A stretch of 64,000 bases of DNA from Flavobacterium sp. ACN2 (GCF_002303885.1 NZ_MRCM01000006.1:186001-250000), one strand, 5' to 3'. Positions 9,041 through 18,524 are shown, numbered from the stretch's first letter. Translations and numbers: made by a program. The notes: a model not told the origin generated them from the letters alone.

Positions 9041-9114
9041 GTAACAAAGTAACAAAGTTTCAGAGTGACAAAGGGGCAAAGGTGAAAACTTTGTGTCTTT
9101 GTGACTTTGCGAGA
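9041..9114. repeat. Intergenic word array, CAAAG/CTTTG family
   Basis: AACAAAG-type words (GTAACAAAGTAACAAAGTTT and GACAAAGGGGCAAAGG) are followed by their complement (ACTTTGTGTCTTTGTGACTTTGCG). The halves can form an imperfect hairpin between convergent genes. A related, longer element is at 37.5 kb. Confidence 0.75.
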
Positions 9115-9125
9115 AATACTTTTAT

Positions 9126-9164
9126 AAAAAAAAATCTTTTGAATCTGCGAGAAACAAAAGATTT
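9126..9164 (-). terminator. Terminator for the 9.17-9.55 kb gene
   Basis: Read on the minus strand, AAATCTTTTG and CAAAAGATTT form a 10-base-pair stem with a 13-base loop, followed directly by an unbroken T-run. It lies just beyond the stop of the small membrane protein. Confidence 0.75.
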
Positions 9165-9173
9165 GATTTTATG

Positions 9174-9548
9174 TTATTTTTTTACGATTTCTTCTAAAAC
9201 AGCTTTGTTTTCGTAATTCACGACTTTTAGAATAATCTCTTGATTTTTTACTGTTTTTCCTTCAATGATATAAAGTTTTCCTTTATTGAACGGAACGTTG
9301 CTTTGATCAAAATCTACATCTCCATAAGTTAATGTATTTTTGACATCTGCAGTGTCAACCCATTTTTCACTTAAAGTCTGAACGGCTTTTGGGGAATATT
9401 GAAAAGGTTTTGTTCTAAGATTATTTAACACTCGAGCATTTGGGAAATAATTACAACGAGTATCTTTTCCAATAAAAAATCCTGATACGATAAAACATCC
9501 CATTACGAGACCAATCAGATAATATGCAAAACGGTATGCGAACTTCAT
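9174..9548 (-). CDS. Small membrane-anchored protein, possibly DUF4258
   Basis: From the ATG at 9548 (MKFAYRFAYYLIGLVMGC) this is a 124-residue protein with one N-terminal membrane helix and a soluble domain. The soluble part includes CNYFPNARVLNNLRTKP, KWVDTADVKNTLTYGDVDF and a beta-rich C-terminus (IIEGKTVKNQEIILKVVNYE). I recall similar proteins beside alanine dehydrogenase in Flavobacteria, annotated DUF4258, but could not check this. An in-frame ATG 18 bases upstream is possible. It is downstream of ald on the same strand, 36 bases from its stop. Function unknown. Confidence 0.6.
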   Translation of the reverse strand: MKFAYRFAYYLIGLVMGCFIVSGFFIGKDTRCNYFPNARVLNNLRTKPFQYSPKAVQTLSEKWVDTADVKNTLTYGDVDFDQSNVPFNKGKLYIIEGKTVKNQEIILKVVNYENKAVLEEIVKK

Positions 9549-9584
9549 GAAATAATTTTTTTGCAAAGGTACACTAAAGTTCCT

Positions 9585-10784
9585 TTAGAATACAAGTAAA
9601 TTAATATCGTTATCAGGTAAATCAAACCAATCGCCAATTGCTTTATTGGTTAAAATTCCATGATACAGATAAATTCCGTTTTTAAGACCTTTGTTGCAAC
9701 GAATTGCACTTTCGATACCACCATCTTCAGCTATCTGATGCAGATAAGGGGTTAGGATATTACTTATTGATAATGAGGCCGTTTTGGAATAACGTGAAGG
9801 TATATTAGGTACACAATAATGTAAAACGTTACTTTTTATAAATGTAGGTTTTTCGTGAGTTGTAACTTCTGAGGTTTCAAAGCAACCGCCAGTATCGATG
9901 CTGACATCAACAATTACAGCTCCTTTTTTCATGTGTTCAACCATTGTTTCATTCACCACAATCGGACATCTTTCTTTTCCGCGCATGGCGCCAATAGCTA
10001 CATCACAACGTCTTAAGGCTTTTAATAAGCCTTTTTGCTGAATAGTCGAAGTGAAAATTCTTTGATTTAAATTGTTTTGAAGACGACGTAGTTTTGTAAT
10101 AGAATTATCAAAAACTTTTACGTTTGCACCAAGTCCAATAGCAGTTTTTGCGGCAAATTCGCCAACTGTTCCTGCTCCTAAAATAACAACTTCAGTAGGA
10201 GGAACGCCTGTAATGTTTCCAAACAAAAGGCCTTTTCCAAATTCGTTAGTAATCATTAGCTCAGCTGCAATAAGGATTGAAGCTGTTCCTGCAATTTCGC
10301 TTAAAGATTTTACTGCAGGATAAGAGCCATCTTCATCTTTAATATATTCAAAAGCTAAAGCTGTAATCTTTTTTTGCGCTAGCGCTTCGAAGTATTCTTT
10401 CTTTTTAGTTTTAAGCTGAATAGCAGAAATGATAACTGTTTCAGGATTAATCATTTCAATTTCTGCTAAAGTTGGCGGTTCTACCTTTAATAGAAAAGGA
10501 CAGCCAAAAACTCTTTTAGTGTCTTTTGTGATTTCTGCACCAGCATCTGCATATTCTTTATCTGTATAACTCGAACTTTCTCCCGCTCCAGATTCGATCA
10601 TAACGCGATGACCTTCATAAGTTAAGGAAGTGACTGCATCTGGCGTAAGGCAGATACGGCGTTCCTGATAACTTGTCTCTTTAGGAATTCCTATAAAAAG
10701 TTCTCTTTTAAAACGACCTACCTCAAGTTTTTCTTCTTGCGGTATTAATTGTTGTTTTGTAAATGGAGTTAATGTGATTGACAT
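9585..10784 (-). CDS. ald: Alanine dehydrogenase
   Basis: This 399-residue protein belongs to the alanine dehydrogenase / pyridine nucleotide transhydrogenase alpha family. It shows IGIPKETSYQERRICLTPDAV at the N-terminus, the NAD-binding VVILGAGTVGEFAA, and IGAMRGKERCPIVV. It should interconvert L-alanine and pyruvate plus ammonia with NAD. The N-terminus is about 30 residues longer than in textbook Ald, which I believe is common in Bacteroidota. tsaE and porX lie upstream on the same strand. Confidence 0.88.
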   Translation of the reverse strand: MSITLTPFTKQQLIPQEEKLEVGRFKRELFIGIPKETSYQERRICLTPDAVTSLTYEGHRVMIESGAGESSSYTDKEYADAGAEITKDTKRVFGCPFLLKVEPPTLAEIEMINPETVIISAIQLKTKKKEYFEALAQKKITALAFEYIKDEDGSYPAVKSLSEIAGTASILIAAELMITNEFGKGLLFGNITGVPPTEVVILGAGTVGEFAAKTAIGLGANVKVFDNSITKLRRLQNNLNQRIFTSTIQQKGLLKALRRCDVAIGAMRGKERCPIVVNETMVEHMKKGAVIVDVSIDTGGCFETSEVTTHEKPTFIKSNVLHYCVPNIPSRYSKTASLSISNILTPYLHQIAEDGGIESAIRCNKGLKNGIYLYHGILTNKAIGDWFDLPDNDINLLVF

Positions 10785-10868
10785 GGATAATGCAAAAAAT
10801 TAAAGGTACAAATTACGTAAAAAGTTTTAAAATTAGTGTAAAAATTGTGCTAATAGTAAGGATCAATA

Positions 10869-11276
10869 TTAAGCTAATTTTAATTCCCTTTTTCCATCTG
10901 CTAATAACTCAATTGTTATTGTTGAAGTGTCTTCAGGAAGGAGACTCGCAATTTTTTCAGACCATTCAATAAAACACCAATTTCCAGAGTATAAATAATC
11001 ATCAACTCCCATATCTAGCGCTTCGGTTTCTTTGTTTAATCTGTAGAAATCAAAATGATAAACGGTTTGGTTATTAGAAGTTTGATATTCATTTACAAGA
11101 GAAAAAGTAGGACTGCTTGTGGCGTCTTTAACACCTAAACTTTTGCATAACTGTTTGATTAAAGTTGTTTTTCCAACTCCCATTTCGCCATTAAAAAGAA
11201 TGATTTTTTTAGGATTTGAAGCGATAATCTGCTCTGCAACTTCTTGAATTTGATCTAATGAAAAAACGATGTTCAT
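10869..11276 (-). CDS. tsaE: tRNA threonylcarbamoyladenosine biosynthesis ATPase TsaE
   Basis: This 135-residue P-loop ATPase has FNGEMGVGKTTLIKQL (about 28-43), SSPTFSLVNEY, VYHFDFYRL and CFIEWSEKI, the order typical of TsaE. It drives the TsaB-TsaD complex that makes t6A37 in ANN-decoding tRNAs. It lies between porX (upstream) and ald (downstream). The gap to porX is an inverted-repeat element. Confidence 0.93.
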   Translation of the reverse strand: MNIVFSLDQIQEVAEQIIASNPKKIILFNGEMGVGKTTLIKQLCKSLGVKDATSSPTFSLVNEYQTSNNQTVYHFDFYRLNKETEALDMGVDDYLYSGNWCFIEWSEKIASLLPEDTSTITIELLADGKRELKLA

Positions 11277-11293
11277 TGTATGTGTTGATTTTT

Positions 11294-11371
11294 GCCACGA
11301 ATTTCACGAATTTTCACGAATTAATTCTTTCTTTTCAATTAAAATTAGTGTCAATTTGTGAAATTCGTGGC
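11294..11371. repeat. Intergenic palindrome, CACGAATT family
   Basis: GCCACGAATTTCAC (11294 onward) is mirrored by GTGAAATTCGTGGC (ending 11371), with an extra internal CACGAATT word copy on the left arm. It lies between the porX stop and the tsaE start, which are co-directional, so a readthrough transcript would carry it as a hairpin. Confidence 0.8.
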
Positions 11372-11380
11372 GATAAACTT

Positions 11381-12934
11381 TTATTTCGGATTAAATACCA
11401 AGAACGGAATAATCATTTCTTCTAAAGAAATTCCGCCATGCTGATACGTGTTTTTGTAATAACTCACATAATGATTATAGTTGTTAACGTATGCCAAAAA
11501 GAAATCATTTTTGGCAAAAATAAAAGAACTACTCATGTTTATGGCAGGTAAACCAATGGTTTTAGGTTCTTTTACAACATAAACATCTTTTTGTTCGTAG
11601 GTTAAACTACGTCCTGTTTTATAACGCAAATTTAGACTTGTATTTTTATCTCCCACAACTTTCGACGGATTTTTTACATTAATTGTTCCGTGATCTGTGG
11701 TTAAAATTAATTTGAAGCCTAAAAGCTGTGCCTGCTGAATAATTTCAAGTAATGGAGAATTTTTAAACCAGCTTAGAGTTAAAGAACGATATGCTTTGTC
11801 GTCTGATGCTAATTCTTTTACTACTTCCATTTCGGTTTTAGCGTGCGAAAGCATATCCACAAAATTGTAAACCACCGTTACTAAATCATTTCCTTTTAAA
11901 GCTTTAAAGTTTTCTGCTAACTTTTTTCCGCCAGCATAATTGGTGATTTTAAAATAATCTTCTTTAATGTTTAAACCCAAACGTTTTAATTGAGCCGATA
12001 AAAATTCTGCTTCGTAAAGGTTTTTTCCACCATCTTCAACATCATTTTTCCAATATTCAGGAAACTGTTTTTCCATTTCTAAAGGCATTAAACCTGAGAA
12101 AATTGAATTTCGCGCATATTGCGTAGCTGTTGGAAGAATAGAGTAGTATGGTACTTCTTTTTCTAATTTGTAATAATTTGAAATGACAGATTCGAAAGAT
12201 TTCCATTGATCGTATCTTAGATTGTCTATTACCACAAATAGAATCGGCTTGTCTTTCTTTTTAAGTTCAGGAACAACAAGTTCTTTAAATAAGGTGTTGG
12301 ACTGTATCGGTTTATCTGCTTTTGGAGCAAACCAATCTTCATAGTTTCGTTCAATGAATTTTCCGAATTGCGAATTGGCTTCTACTTTTTGAGATTCTAA
12401 AATTTCGATCATCGCTGTATCGTTGATGTCTTCTAGTTTTAATTCCCAAAAAAGCAATTTTTTATACAATTCAATCCAGTCTTCATAAGAATTAACCATT
12501 GCCAACTCCATTGAAATTTTTCTGAATTCCTTCTGATAGTCTAAAGTTGTTTTTTCTGTAATTAATCTCGAATCATCCAAATTTTTCTTCAAACTCAATA
12601 GAATCTGATTCGGATTTACTGGTTTAATCAAATAATCAGCAATTTTAGAACCAATGGCTTCTTCCATTATATATTCTTCCTCACTCTTGGTGATCATAAT
12701 CATCGGAATTGCTGATTTTTTTTCTTTCATTTCAGAAAGCGTTTCCAATCCGCTCATTCCAGGCATGTTTTCGTCTAGAAAAACAATATCAAAATTATCT
12801 TCTTCAAACAAGGCAATCGCGTCTAATCCGTTATTGCAAGTAGTAACTTCGTAATTCTTTTTTTCGAGAAATAATATGTGAGGCTTTAAAAGATCGATTT
12901 CATCGTCGACCCAAAGTATTTTTATCTTATCCAT
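11381..12934 (-). CDS. porX: PorX: response regulator with PglZ phosphatase domain
   Basis: The N-terminal CheY-like receiver has acidic D10/D11 and phospho-acceptor D54 (FLDENMPGM). A helical linker leads to a C-terminal alkaline-phosphatase-superfamily PglZ domain with VVIDNLRYDQWKS, ILPTATQYARNS and TTDHGT. Its 517 residues match PorX, the regulator of the type IX secretion system that partners PorY and the ECF factor SigP in Porphyromonas. The PglZ part is a zinc phosphodiesterase acting on oligonucleotides. It is divergent from the HD protein; no kinase gene is adjacent. Confidence 0.93.
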   Translation of the reverse strand: MDKIKILWVDDEIDLLKPHILFLEKKNYEVTTCNNGLDAIALFEEDNFDIVFLDENMPGMSGLETLSEMKEKKSAIPMIMITKSEEEYIMEEAIGSKIADYLIKPVNPNQILLSLKKNLDDSRLITEKTTLDYQKEFRKISMELAMVNSYEDWIELYKKLLFWELKLEDINDTAMIEILESQKVEANSQFGKFIERNYEDWFAPKADKPIQSNTLFKELVVPELKKKDKPILFVVIDNLRYDQWKSFESVISNYYKLEKEVPYYSILPTATQYARNSIFSGLMPLEMEKQFPEYWKNDVEDGGKNLYEAEFLSAQLKRLGLNIKEDYFKITNYAGGKKLAENFKALKGNDLVTVVYNFVDMLSHAKTEMEVVKELASDDKAYRSLTLSWFKNSPLLEIIQQAQLLGFKLILTTDHGTINVKNPSKVVGDKNTSLNLRYKTGRSLTYEQKDVYVVKEPKTIGLPAINMSSSFIFAKNDFFLAYVNNYNHYVSYYKNTYQHGGISLEEMIIPFLVFNPK

Positions 12935-13157
12935 AAATCAATTTAATTTTACTGCAATTTAAAGTTATAGAACTTAAAAAGTATTAAAAATAGTATAAAA
13001 TTACCAAAGTTGAAGCATGATTTTATTTTGAATTTTAACATTTTTAAATGTATTTTATTGATAATCATGGTAATTTAAAGTGTGATTTTTAAATAAAAAA
13101 CACCAAACTCTTTATACTTATTTACTTATATTTGTTGACCAAAAAAATAACTGGACT

Positions 13158-14387
13158 GTGACTCAGATCAATAAATTAAAAATATTCAACGACCCTATAT
13201 ATGGTTTCATTACGATTCCGAACGAACTAGTTTACGACTTAATTCAACACCCTTACTTTCAGCGTCTGCGTCGTATTTCTCAGATGGGATTATCGTATTT
13301 GGTGTATCCGGGAGCAAATCATACTCGTTTTCATCACGCATTAGGATGTATGCATTTGATGAAGAAAGCAATTGATACGCTTCGTTTTAAGGATGTTGTG
13401 ATTTCTGAAGAAGAAGAAAATGCGCTTTTAATAGCAATTTTGCTTCACGATATTGGGCACGGGCCATTTTCACATGCTATGGAAAAAAGTATTGTAGAAG
13501 ATGTGCATCACGAAGCTATTTCGTTATTGTTTATGAATCAGTTGAATGAGGAGTTTGATGGAAGATTAAGTTTGGCAATTCAGGTTTTTAAGGGAGAATA
13601 TCATAGGAAATTCATGTTGCAATTGATTTCAAGTCAGTTGGATATGGATCGAATGGATTACTTAAAGCGAGATAGTTTTTATACAGGTGTAGCTGAAGGA
13701 AATGTAAATTCTGAACGATTGATTCAGATGATGAATGTTGAAAACGATGTTTTGGTAATTGAAGAAAAAGGAATTTATTCCGTCGAGAAATTCTTACTTT
13801 CTAGAAGATTAATGTATTGGCAAGCTTATTTGCACAAAACCAGTTTAGTAGCCGAATTAATTTTAATGAAGGTGCTGAAAAGAGCAAAAGAACTGACTTT
13901 GAAAGGAGTTAAATTGCCTTGCAGTGAGCCTTTGATGTATTTCATGCAAAATAAAATTACACTAGAAGATTTTGATGCTGAGAAATTGGATTTGTTTTCG
14001 CAATTAGATGATTTTGATATTATTAGTGCGCTGAAAGCTTGGCAGAGACATAATGATTTTATACTTTCTACTTTAAGCAAAATGATAATTAACAGGGATT
14101 TGTTGAAAATTAAGCTTAGTGCAGAAAAAATTCCGATGGAAGAATCTCAGTCTTTAAAAGAAGAGTTTGCAGAAGCACATCAAATTTCGGCAGTAGATGC
14201 TGGATATTTTATTTTTAGAGGGAAAATAAAAAACCAAGCATACAGTAAAGAAGCAGAACCTATTCGTATTTTGAAAAAAGATAAAACAATTGAAGATGTT
14301 GTTGAAGCTTCTGACCAGCTGAATTTGAAATCGTTATCTAAATTGGTGACAAAATATTATATCTGTTTTCCAAAACAACTTATATAA
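13158..14387 (+). CDS. HD-domain phosphohydrolase, GTG start
   Basis: This 409-residue HD-superfamily protein has HHALGCMHLM and the HD doublet in LLHDIGHGPFSHAME, followed by SSQLDMDRMDYLKRDSFYTG. That pattern is shared with SAMHD1/dGTPase-like hydrolases. It is predicted to act on a nucleotide or other phosphate ester; the substrate is unknown. The start is GTG at 13158: the next in-frame ATG would delete conserved N-terminal sequence (IYGFITIP, FQRLRRI). A TATATTTG promoter core sits at 13127-13134. lpxD begins 40 bases after its stop. Confidence 0.85.
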   Translation: MTQINKLKIFNDPIYGFITIPNELVYDLIQHPYFQRLRRISQMGLSYLVYPGANHTRFHHALGCMHLMKKAIDTLRFKDVVISEEEENALLIAILLHDIGHGPFSHAMEKSIVEDVHHEAISLLFMNQLNEEFDGRLSLAIQVFKGEYHRKFMLQLISSQLDMDRMDYLKRDSFYTGVAEGNVNSERLIQMMNVENDVLVIEEKGIYSVEKFLLSRRLMYWQAYLHKTSLVAELILMKVLKRAKELTLKGVKLPCSEPLMYFMQNKITLEDFDAEKLDLFSQLDDFDIISALKAWQRHNDFILSTLSKMIINRDLLKIKLSAEKIPMEESQSLKEEFAEAHQISAVDAGYFIFRGKIKNQAYSKEAEPIRILKKDKTIEDVVEASDQLNLKSLSKLVTKYYICFPKQLI

Positions 14388-14426
14388 AATTAACATTTAA
14401 AACCTATTTTTTATATTTTTGTCGCG

Positions 14427-15470
14427 ATGAAATTTACAGCAGAACAAATAGCAGGAATTTTAGAAGGAGAAGTTGTTGGGAATCCCAATGCAGAAGTTTC
14501 TAAGCTTTCTAAAATCGAAGAAGGAGACGAAGGATCGCTTACTTTTTTGGCTAACCCAAAGTATATCAATTATATATATACTACAAAAGCGACGGTAACA
14601 ATTGTTAATGATAGCTTTATTCCAGAACAAGAAATAACAACTACACTAATTAAAGTGGAAGATGCTTATGCGGCGTTTTCTAAACTTTTGCATTTTTATA
14701 ATCAGGTAAAATTAAACAAAACAGGAATCGAACCACAGTCATTTATGTCTGAGGGAACCAAATATGGAGAAAATCTATATTTAGGAAGTTTTGGTTATAT
14801 CGGACAAAATGTAGTTTTAGGTAATAATGTGAAAATATATCCAAATAGTTTTATTGGCGACAATGTTACTATTGGTGACAATGTATTCATTTTTGCTGGT
14901 GCAAAAATCTATTCGGAAACTGTAATTGGAAACAATTGCACGATTCACTCTGGCGTTATAATTGGTGCTGATGGTTTTGGTTTTGCTCCAAATGAAAATG
15001 GTGAATACAGTAAAGTGCCGCAAATTGGAAACGTTATTATTGAAGATAATGTAGATATTGGCGCTAACACAACAATAGATAGAGCAACTCTGGGTTCTAC
15101 AATAATTAGAAAAGGAGTTAAGTTAGACAATCAGATTATGATTGCTCACAATGTAGAAATTGGAAAAAATACCGTGATAGCCGCTCAAAGTGGTGTTGCT
15201 GGTTCTACAAAAATTGGAGAGAATTGTATGATTGGAGGACAGGTAGGTATTGCAGGTCATTTAACAATAGGAAATAATGTTAGGCTTCAAGCGCAATCGG
15301 GTGTAGCCAGAAACATTAAAGATGATGAAGTTCTACAAGGAACTCCGTCTCTTGGATATACAGATTTTAATAAATCGTACGTTCATTTTAAGAATCTGCC
15401 TAAAATTGTGGCTGAAGTTGAAGAATTAAAAAAACAAATAATAAACCCAAAAAATGGAAATAATGGTTAA
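14427..15470 (+). CDS. lpxD: UDP-3-O-acylglucosamine N-acyltransferase LpxD
   Basis: The 347-residue protein has the LpxD N-terminal uridine-binding domain (SKLSKIEEGDEGSLTFLANPKY) and a left-handed beta-helix of hexapeptide repeats (from about residue 110). The conserved DGFGFAPNENGEYSKVPQ and TIDRATLG motifs follow, with the probable catalytic His in MIAHNVEIG. It adds the N-linked acyl chain in lipid A synthesis. Its stop overlaps the lpxC-fabZ start by 8 bases. A TATTTTTG core ends 6 bases before the ATG, so a transcript from it would be nearly leaderless. Confidence 0.94.
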   Translation: MKFTAEQIAGILEGEVVGNPNAEVSKLSKIEEGDEGSLTFLANPKYINYIYTTKATVTIVNDSFIPEQEITTTLIKVEDAYAAFSKLLHFYNQVKLNKTGIEPQSFMSEGTKYGENLYLGSFGYIGQNVVLGNNVKIYPNSFIGDNVTIGDNVFIFAGAKIYSETVIGNNCTIHSGVIIGADGFGFAPNENGEYSKVPQIGNVIIEDNVDIGANTTIDRATLGSTIIRKGVKLDNQIMIAHNVEIGKNTVIAAQSGVAGSTKIGENCMIGGQVGIAGHLTIGNNVRLQAQSGVARNIKDDEVLQGTPSLGYTDFNKSYVHFKNLPKIVAEVEELKKQIINPKNGNNG

Positions 15471-16851
15471 ACAGAAGACCATCAAAAATGAAATTTCGCT
15501 AACAGGAGTTGGTTTACACACTGGAAAAGAAGTTACAATGACTTTTAAACCTGCACCCGTTAATAATGGTTTCACTTTTGTAAGAGTAGATTTGCAAGGT
15601 CAACCGGTAATTGAAGCTGATGCTAATTATGTTGTTAATACTCAAAGAGGAACAAATCTTGAGAAACTTGGTGTGAAAATTCAAACACCAGAACATGTTT
15701 TAGCTGCAGTGGTTGGCTGTGATTTGGATAATATTATTATTGAATTGAATGCCTCTGAACTTCCAATTATGGATGGTTCATCAAAATATTTTGTTGAAGC
15801 TATTGAAAAAGCTGGAATCGAAGAACAAGATGCACAACGTAATGTTTACGTAGTAAAAGAAGTTATATCTTTTACAGACGAAGCAACAGGAAGCGAAATT
15901 CTTGTTATGCCAAGCGACGAATATCAGGTTACTACTATGGTAGATTTTGGTACTAAAGTTTTAGGTACTCAAAATGCTACTCTTAAAAGTTTAACAGATT
16001 TTAAATCTGAAATTGCAAGCTCTAGAACTTTTAGCTTTTTGCACGAATTAGAGTCTTTGTTGGAGCACGGACTTATTAAAGGTGGAGATTTAAACAATGC
16101 AATTGTATATGTAGATAAAGAAATCTCTGAATCTACAATGGAGAATTTAAAGAAAGCATTTGGTAAAGAAGAGATTTCTGTTAAGCCAAATGGCGTTTTA
16201 GATAATTTGACTTTACACTATCCAAACGAAGCAGCAAGACATAAACTTCTTGATGTAATTGGAGATTTGTCTCTTATTGGAGTTCGTATTCAAGGAAAAA
16301 TTATTGCTAATAAACCAGGACATTTTGTAAACACTCAATTTGCAAAGAAATTAGCAAAAATTATCAAAATAGAGCAGAGAAATCATGTTCCTACTTATGA
16401 TTTGCATCAAGAACCATTGATGGATATTCATAAAATCATGTCTATGCTACCTCACAGACCACCATTCTTGTTGATCGACAGAATTATTGAAATGTCTGAT
16501 CGTCACGTAGTAGGATTGAAAAATGTTACTATGAATGAGAATTTCTTCGTTGGTCACTTCCCAGAAGCTCCAGTTATGCCAGGTGTATTAATTGTAGAAG
16601 CAATGGCACAAACAGGTGGGATTTTAGTATTAAGCACTGTTCCAGATCCTGAAAATTACTTAACATATTTCATGAAAATTGACAATGTTAAATTTAAGCA
16701 TAAAGTGTTGCCAGGCGATACTTTAATTTTTAAATGTGAGTTAATTTCTCCTATCAGAAGAGGAATTTGCCATATGCAGGCTAACGCTTACGCAAATGGT
16801 AAATTAGTTACTGAGGCAGAATTAATGGCACAAATAGCAAGAAAACAATAA
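15463..16851 (+). CDS. lpxC-fabZ: Bifunctional LpxC deacetylase / FabZ dehydratase
   Basis: This is one fused polypeptide of 462 residues. The first roughly 310 are LpxC (SLTGVGLHTGKEV, LPIMDGSSKYFVEAI, SRTFSFLHE, and the metal-site segment KLLDVIGDLSLIG), which performs the committed lipid A deacetylation. The rest is FabZ (IMSMLPHRPPFLLIDRII, with catalytic residues in GHFPEAPVMPGVLIVEAMAQ), the 3-hydroxyacyl-ACP dehydratase. The fusion is well known in Bacteroidota and ties the lipid A and fatty acid branches together. I chose the ATG at 15463; one at 15454 is also in frame. Confidence 0.95.
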   Translation: MVKQKTIKNEISLTGVGLHTGKEVTMTFKPAPVNNGFTFVRVDLQGQPVIEADANYVVNTQRGTNLEKLGVKIQTPEHVLAAVVGCDLDNIIIELNASELPIMDGSSKYFVEAIEKAGIEEQDAQRNVYVVKEVISFTDEATGSEILVMPSDEYQVTTMVDFGTKVLGTQNATLKSLTDFKSEIASSRTFSFLHELESLLEHGLIKGGDLNNAIVYVDKEISESTMENLKKAFGKEEISVKPNGVLDNLTLHYPNEAARHKLLDVIGDLSLIGVRIQGKIIANKPGHFVNTQFAKKLAKIIKIEQRNHVPTYDLHQEPLMDIHKIMSMLPHRPPFLLIDRIIEMSDRHVVGLKNVTMNENFFVGHFPEAPVMPGVLIVEAMAQTGGILVLSTVPDPENYLTYFMKIDNVKFKHKVLPGDTLIFKCELISPIRRGICHMQANAYANGKLVTEAELMAQIARKQ

Positions 16852-16925
16852 TAAATTATCAAATTTATTGTTTAGGTTTGTTGCTTCAAATTAGAATATT
16901 TTAATTAAAAATATAAAACATACAG

Positions 16926-17711
16926 ATGAATCAACCATTAGCATATGTTCATCCAGGCGCGAAAATCGCTAAAAACGTTGTAATAGAGCCATTTACAACA
17001 ATTCACAATAATGTTGTTATTGGTGATGGTACTTGGATTGGTTCAAACGTGACCATTATGGAAGGTGCTCGAATTGGAAAAAACTGTAACATTTTTCCAG
17101 GAGCTGTAATTTCTGCAGTGCCACAAGATTTAAAATTTGGAGGTGAAGATTCTCTTGCTATTATCGGTGATAATTGTACAATTAGAGAATGTGTAACTAT
17201 AAATAGAGGAACAATTGCTTCTGGTCAGACTGTAATTGGTAATAATTGTTTAGTAATGGCTTATGCTCACATAGCGCACGATTGTGAGATCGGAAATAAT
17301 GCAATTATTGTAAATGGTGTTGCATTAGCTGGACACGTAGTGGTTGGTAATCATGCTGTTATTGGAGGTTTAGCGGCAATTCACCAGTTTATCCATATTG
17401 GAGATCATGCCATGATTTCTGGTGGATCATTAGTTAGAAAAGACGTTCCTCCGTTTACAAAAGCGGCAAAAGAGCCGTTGTCTTATGTGGGAATCAATTC
17501 TGTTGGTTTAAGAAGAAGAGGTTTTACTACTGAAAAAATTAGAGAAATTCAGGAAATCTACAGAATTTTATACCAAAAGAATTACAATACCACTCAAGCT
17601 TTAAGTATTATTGAGGCTGAAATGGAAGCGACTCCAGAAAGAGATGAAATTCTAGATTTTATTAGAAATTCTTCTCGAGGAATTATGAAAGGTTACTCAG
17701 GGAACTATTAA
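16926..17711 (+). CDS. lpxA: Acyl-ACP--UDP-N-acetylglucosamine O-acyltransferase
   Basis: This 261-residue beta-helix enzyme performs the first step of lipid A synthesis. Hexapeptide repeats fill the first 190 residues. The catalytic His is in AYAHIAHDCEIGNN, the LpxA-specific segment is GGLAAIHQFIHIGDHAMISG, and the C-terminal helical domain starts near IREIQEIYRILYQ. It follows lpxC-fabZ with a 74-base gap containing TAGGTTTG (16873-16880), a possible internal promoter core. Confidence 0.94.
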   Translation: MNQPLAYVHPGAKIAKNVVIEPFTTIHNNVVIGDGTWIGSNVTIMEGARIGKNCNIFPGAVISAVPQDLKFGGEDSLAIIGDNCTIRECVTINRGTIASGQTVIGNNCLVMAYAHIAHDCEIGNNAIIVNGVALAGHVVVGNHAVIGGLAAIHQFIHIGDHAMISGGSLVRKDVPPFTKAAKEPLSYVGINSVGLRRRGFTTEKIREIQEIYRILYQKNYNTTQALSIIEAEMEATPERDEILDFIRNSSRGIMKGYSGNY

Positions 17712-17826
17712 TTTTAGAGTTTAGATTTCTGATTTTAGATTTCTAAACGACAGATAATAAATAACAAAAAAAATGAAGATTGATTCTTTGTCTAGAATCT
17801 AAAATCTACATTCTAAAATCTAAAAT
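17712..17826. repeat. Intergenic palindromic word array, AATCTAAA family
   Basis: AGATTTTAGATTTCTAAA-type words on the left are mirrored by TCTAGAATCTAAAATCT and TTCTAAAATCTAAAAT on the right, around a 40-base AT-rich spacer. The right arm ends 10 bases before the efp ATG. Half-elements of the same family lie before hisA and hisIE. Confidence 0.78.
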
Positions 17827-17836
17827 AAAAAAACAA

Positions 17837-18403
17837 ATGGCATCTACATCAGATATTAGAAACGGATTGTGCATTAAATTTAATCACGATATCTATAAAA
17901 TCATTGAATTTCTTCACGTAAAACCTGGAAAAGGTCCAGCTTTCGTAAGAACAAAATTGAAAAGTTTAACTTCTGGTAAAGTATTAGACAATACTTTCTC
18001 AGCAGGTCACAAAATTGACGTTATTCGTGTTGAAACGCATACATTTCAATATTTATACCCAGAAGGTGATGAATTTCACTTTATGAATGCTGAAACGTTT
18101 GAGCAGATTTCTTTAAACAAAAACATTTTGGATGCTCCAGATTTGTTGAAAGAAGGAACAAACGTTATGGTGCAAATTAACACAGAAACAGATTTGCCAT
18201 TATCAGTAGATATGCCTGCATCTGTAATTCTTGAAGTTACTTATGCTGAGCCAGGAGTAAAAGGAAATACTGCTACAAATGCTACAAAAAATGCTACGGT
18301 AGAAACTGGAGCAAACATAAATGTTCCTTTGTTTATTAACGAAGGCGATAAAATTAAAATTGATACAGCTTCAGGTTCTTACATGGAGCGTGTTAAAGAA
18401 TAG
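17837..18403 (+). CDS. efp: Translation elongation factor P
   Basis: This 188-residue protein has three beta-barrel domains. It relieves ribosome stalling at polyproline. The tip loop reads KPGKGPAF, with Lys32 at the position modified in many bacteria. I start at the ATG at 17837 (MASTSDIRNGLCIKF), because the upstream in-frame extension is encoded by the intergenic repeat. It sits inside the lipid A cluster, between lpxA and the LpxD-like gene. Confidence 0.95.
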   Translation: MASTSDIRNGLCIKFNHDIYKIIEFLHVKPGKGPAFVRTKLKSLTSGKVLDNTFSAGHKIDVIRVETHTFQYLYPEGDEFHFMNAETFEQISLNKNILDAPDLLKEGTNVMVQINTETDLPLSVDMPASVILEVTYAEPGVKGNTATNATKNATVETGANINVPLFINEGDKIKIDTASGSYMERVKE

Positions 18404-18415
18404 TTACTTTAATTA

Positions 18416-18516
18416 AGATAATTTGACAATGAGTCAATTAGGTAATCTGTGAATCGACATAATTTTGTATATTCACATTCTAATTGACTCATTTTCTAAT
18501 TTACAAGTTTTCTAAT
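18416..18516. repeat. Intergenic palindrome, TCTAATTGACTCATT family
   Basis: AATGAGTCAATTAG (18428-18441) is the exact reverse complement of CTAATTGACTCATT (18480-18493). Inside it, GTGAAT (18449-18454) pairs with ATTCAC (18471-18476). TTCTAATT-type words flank the right arm up to 9 bases before the next ATG. A relative lies between hisA and hisF. Confidence 0.85.
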
Positions 18517-18524
18517 TATACTAT

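Noticed and set aside
13158..14387. HD protein as a true dGTPase
   Set aside because: The HD motifs are clear, but nothing in the sequence fixes a dNTP substrate, so only the broad class is given.
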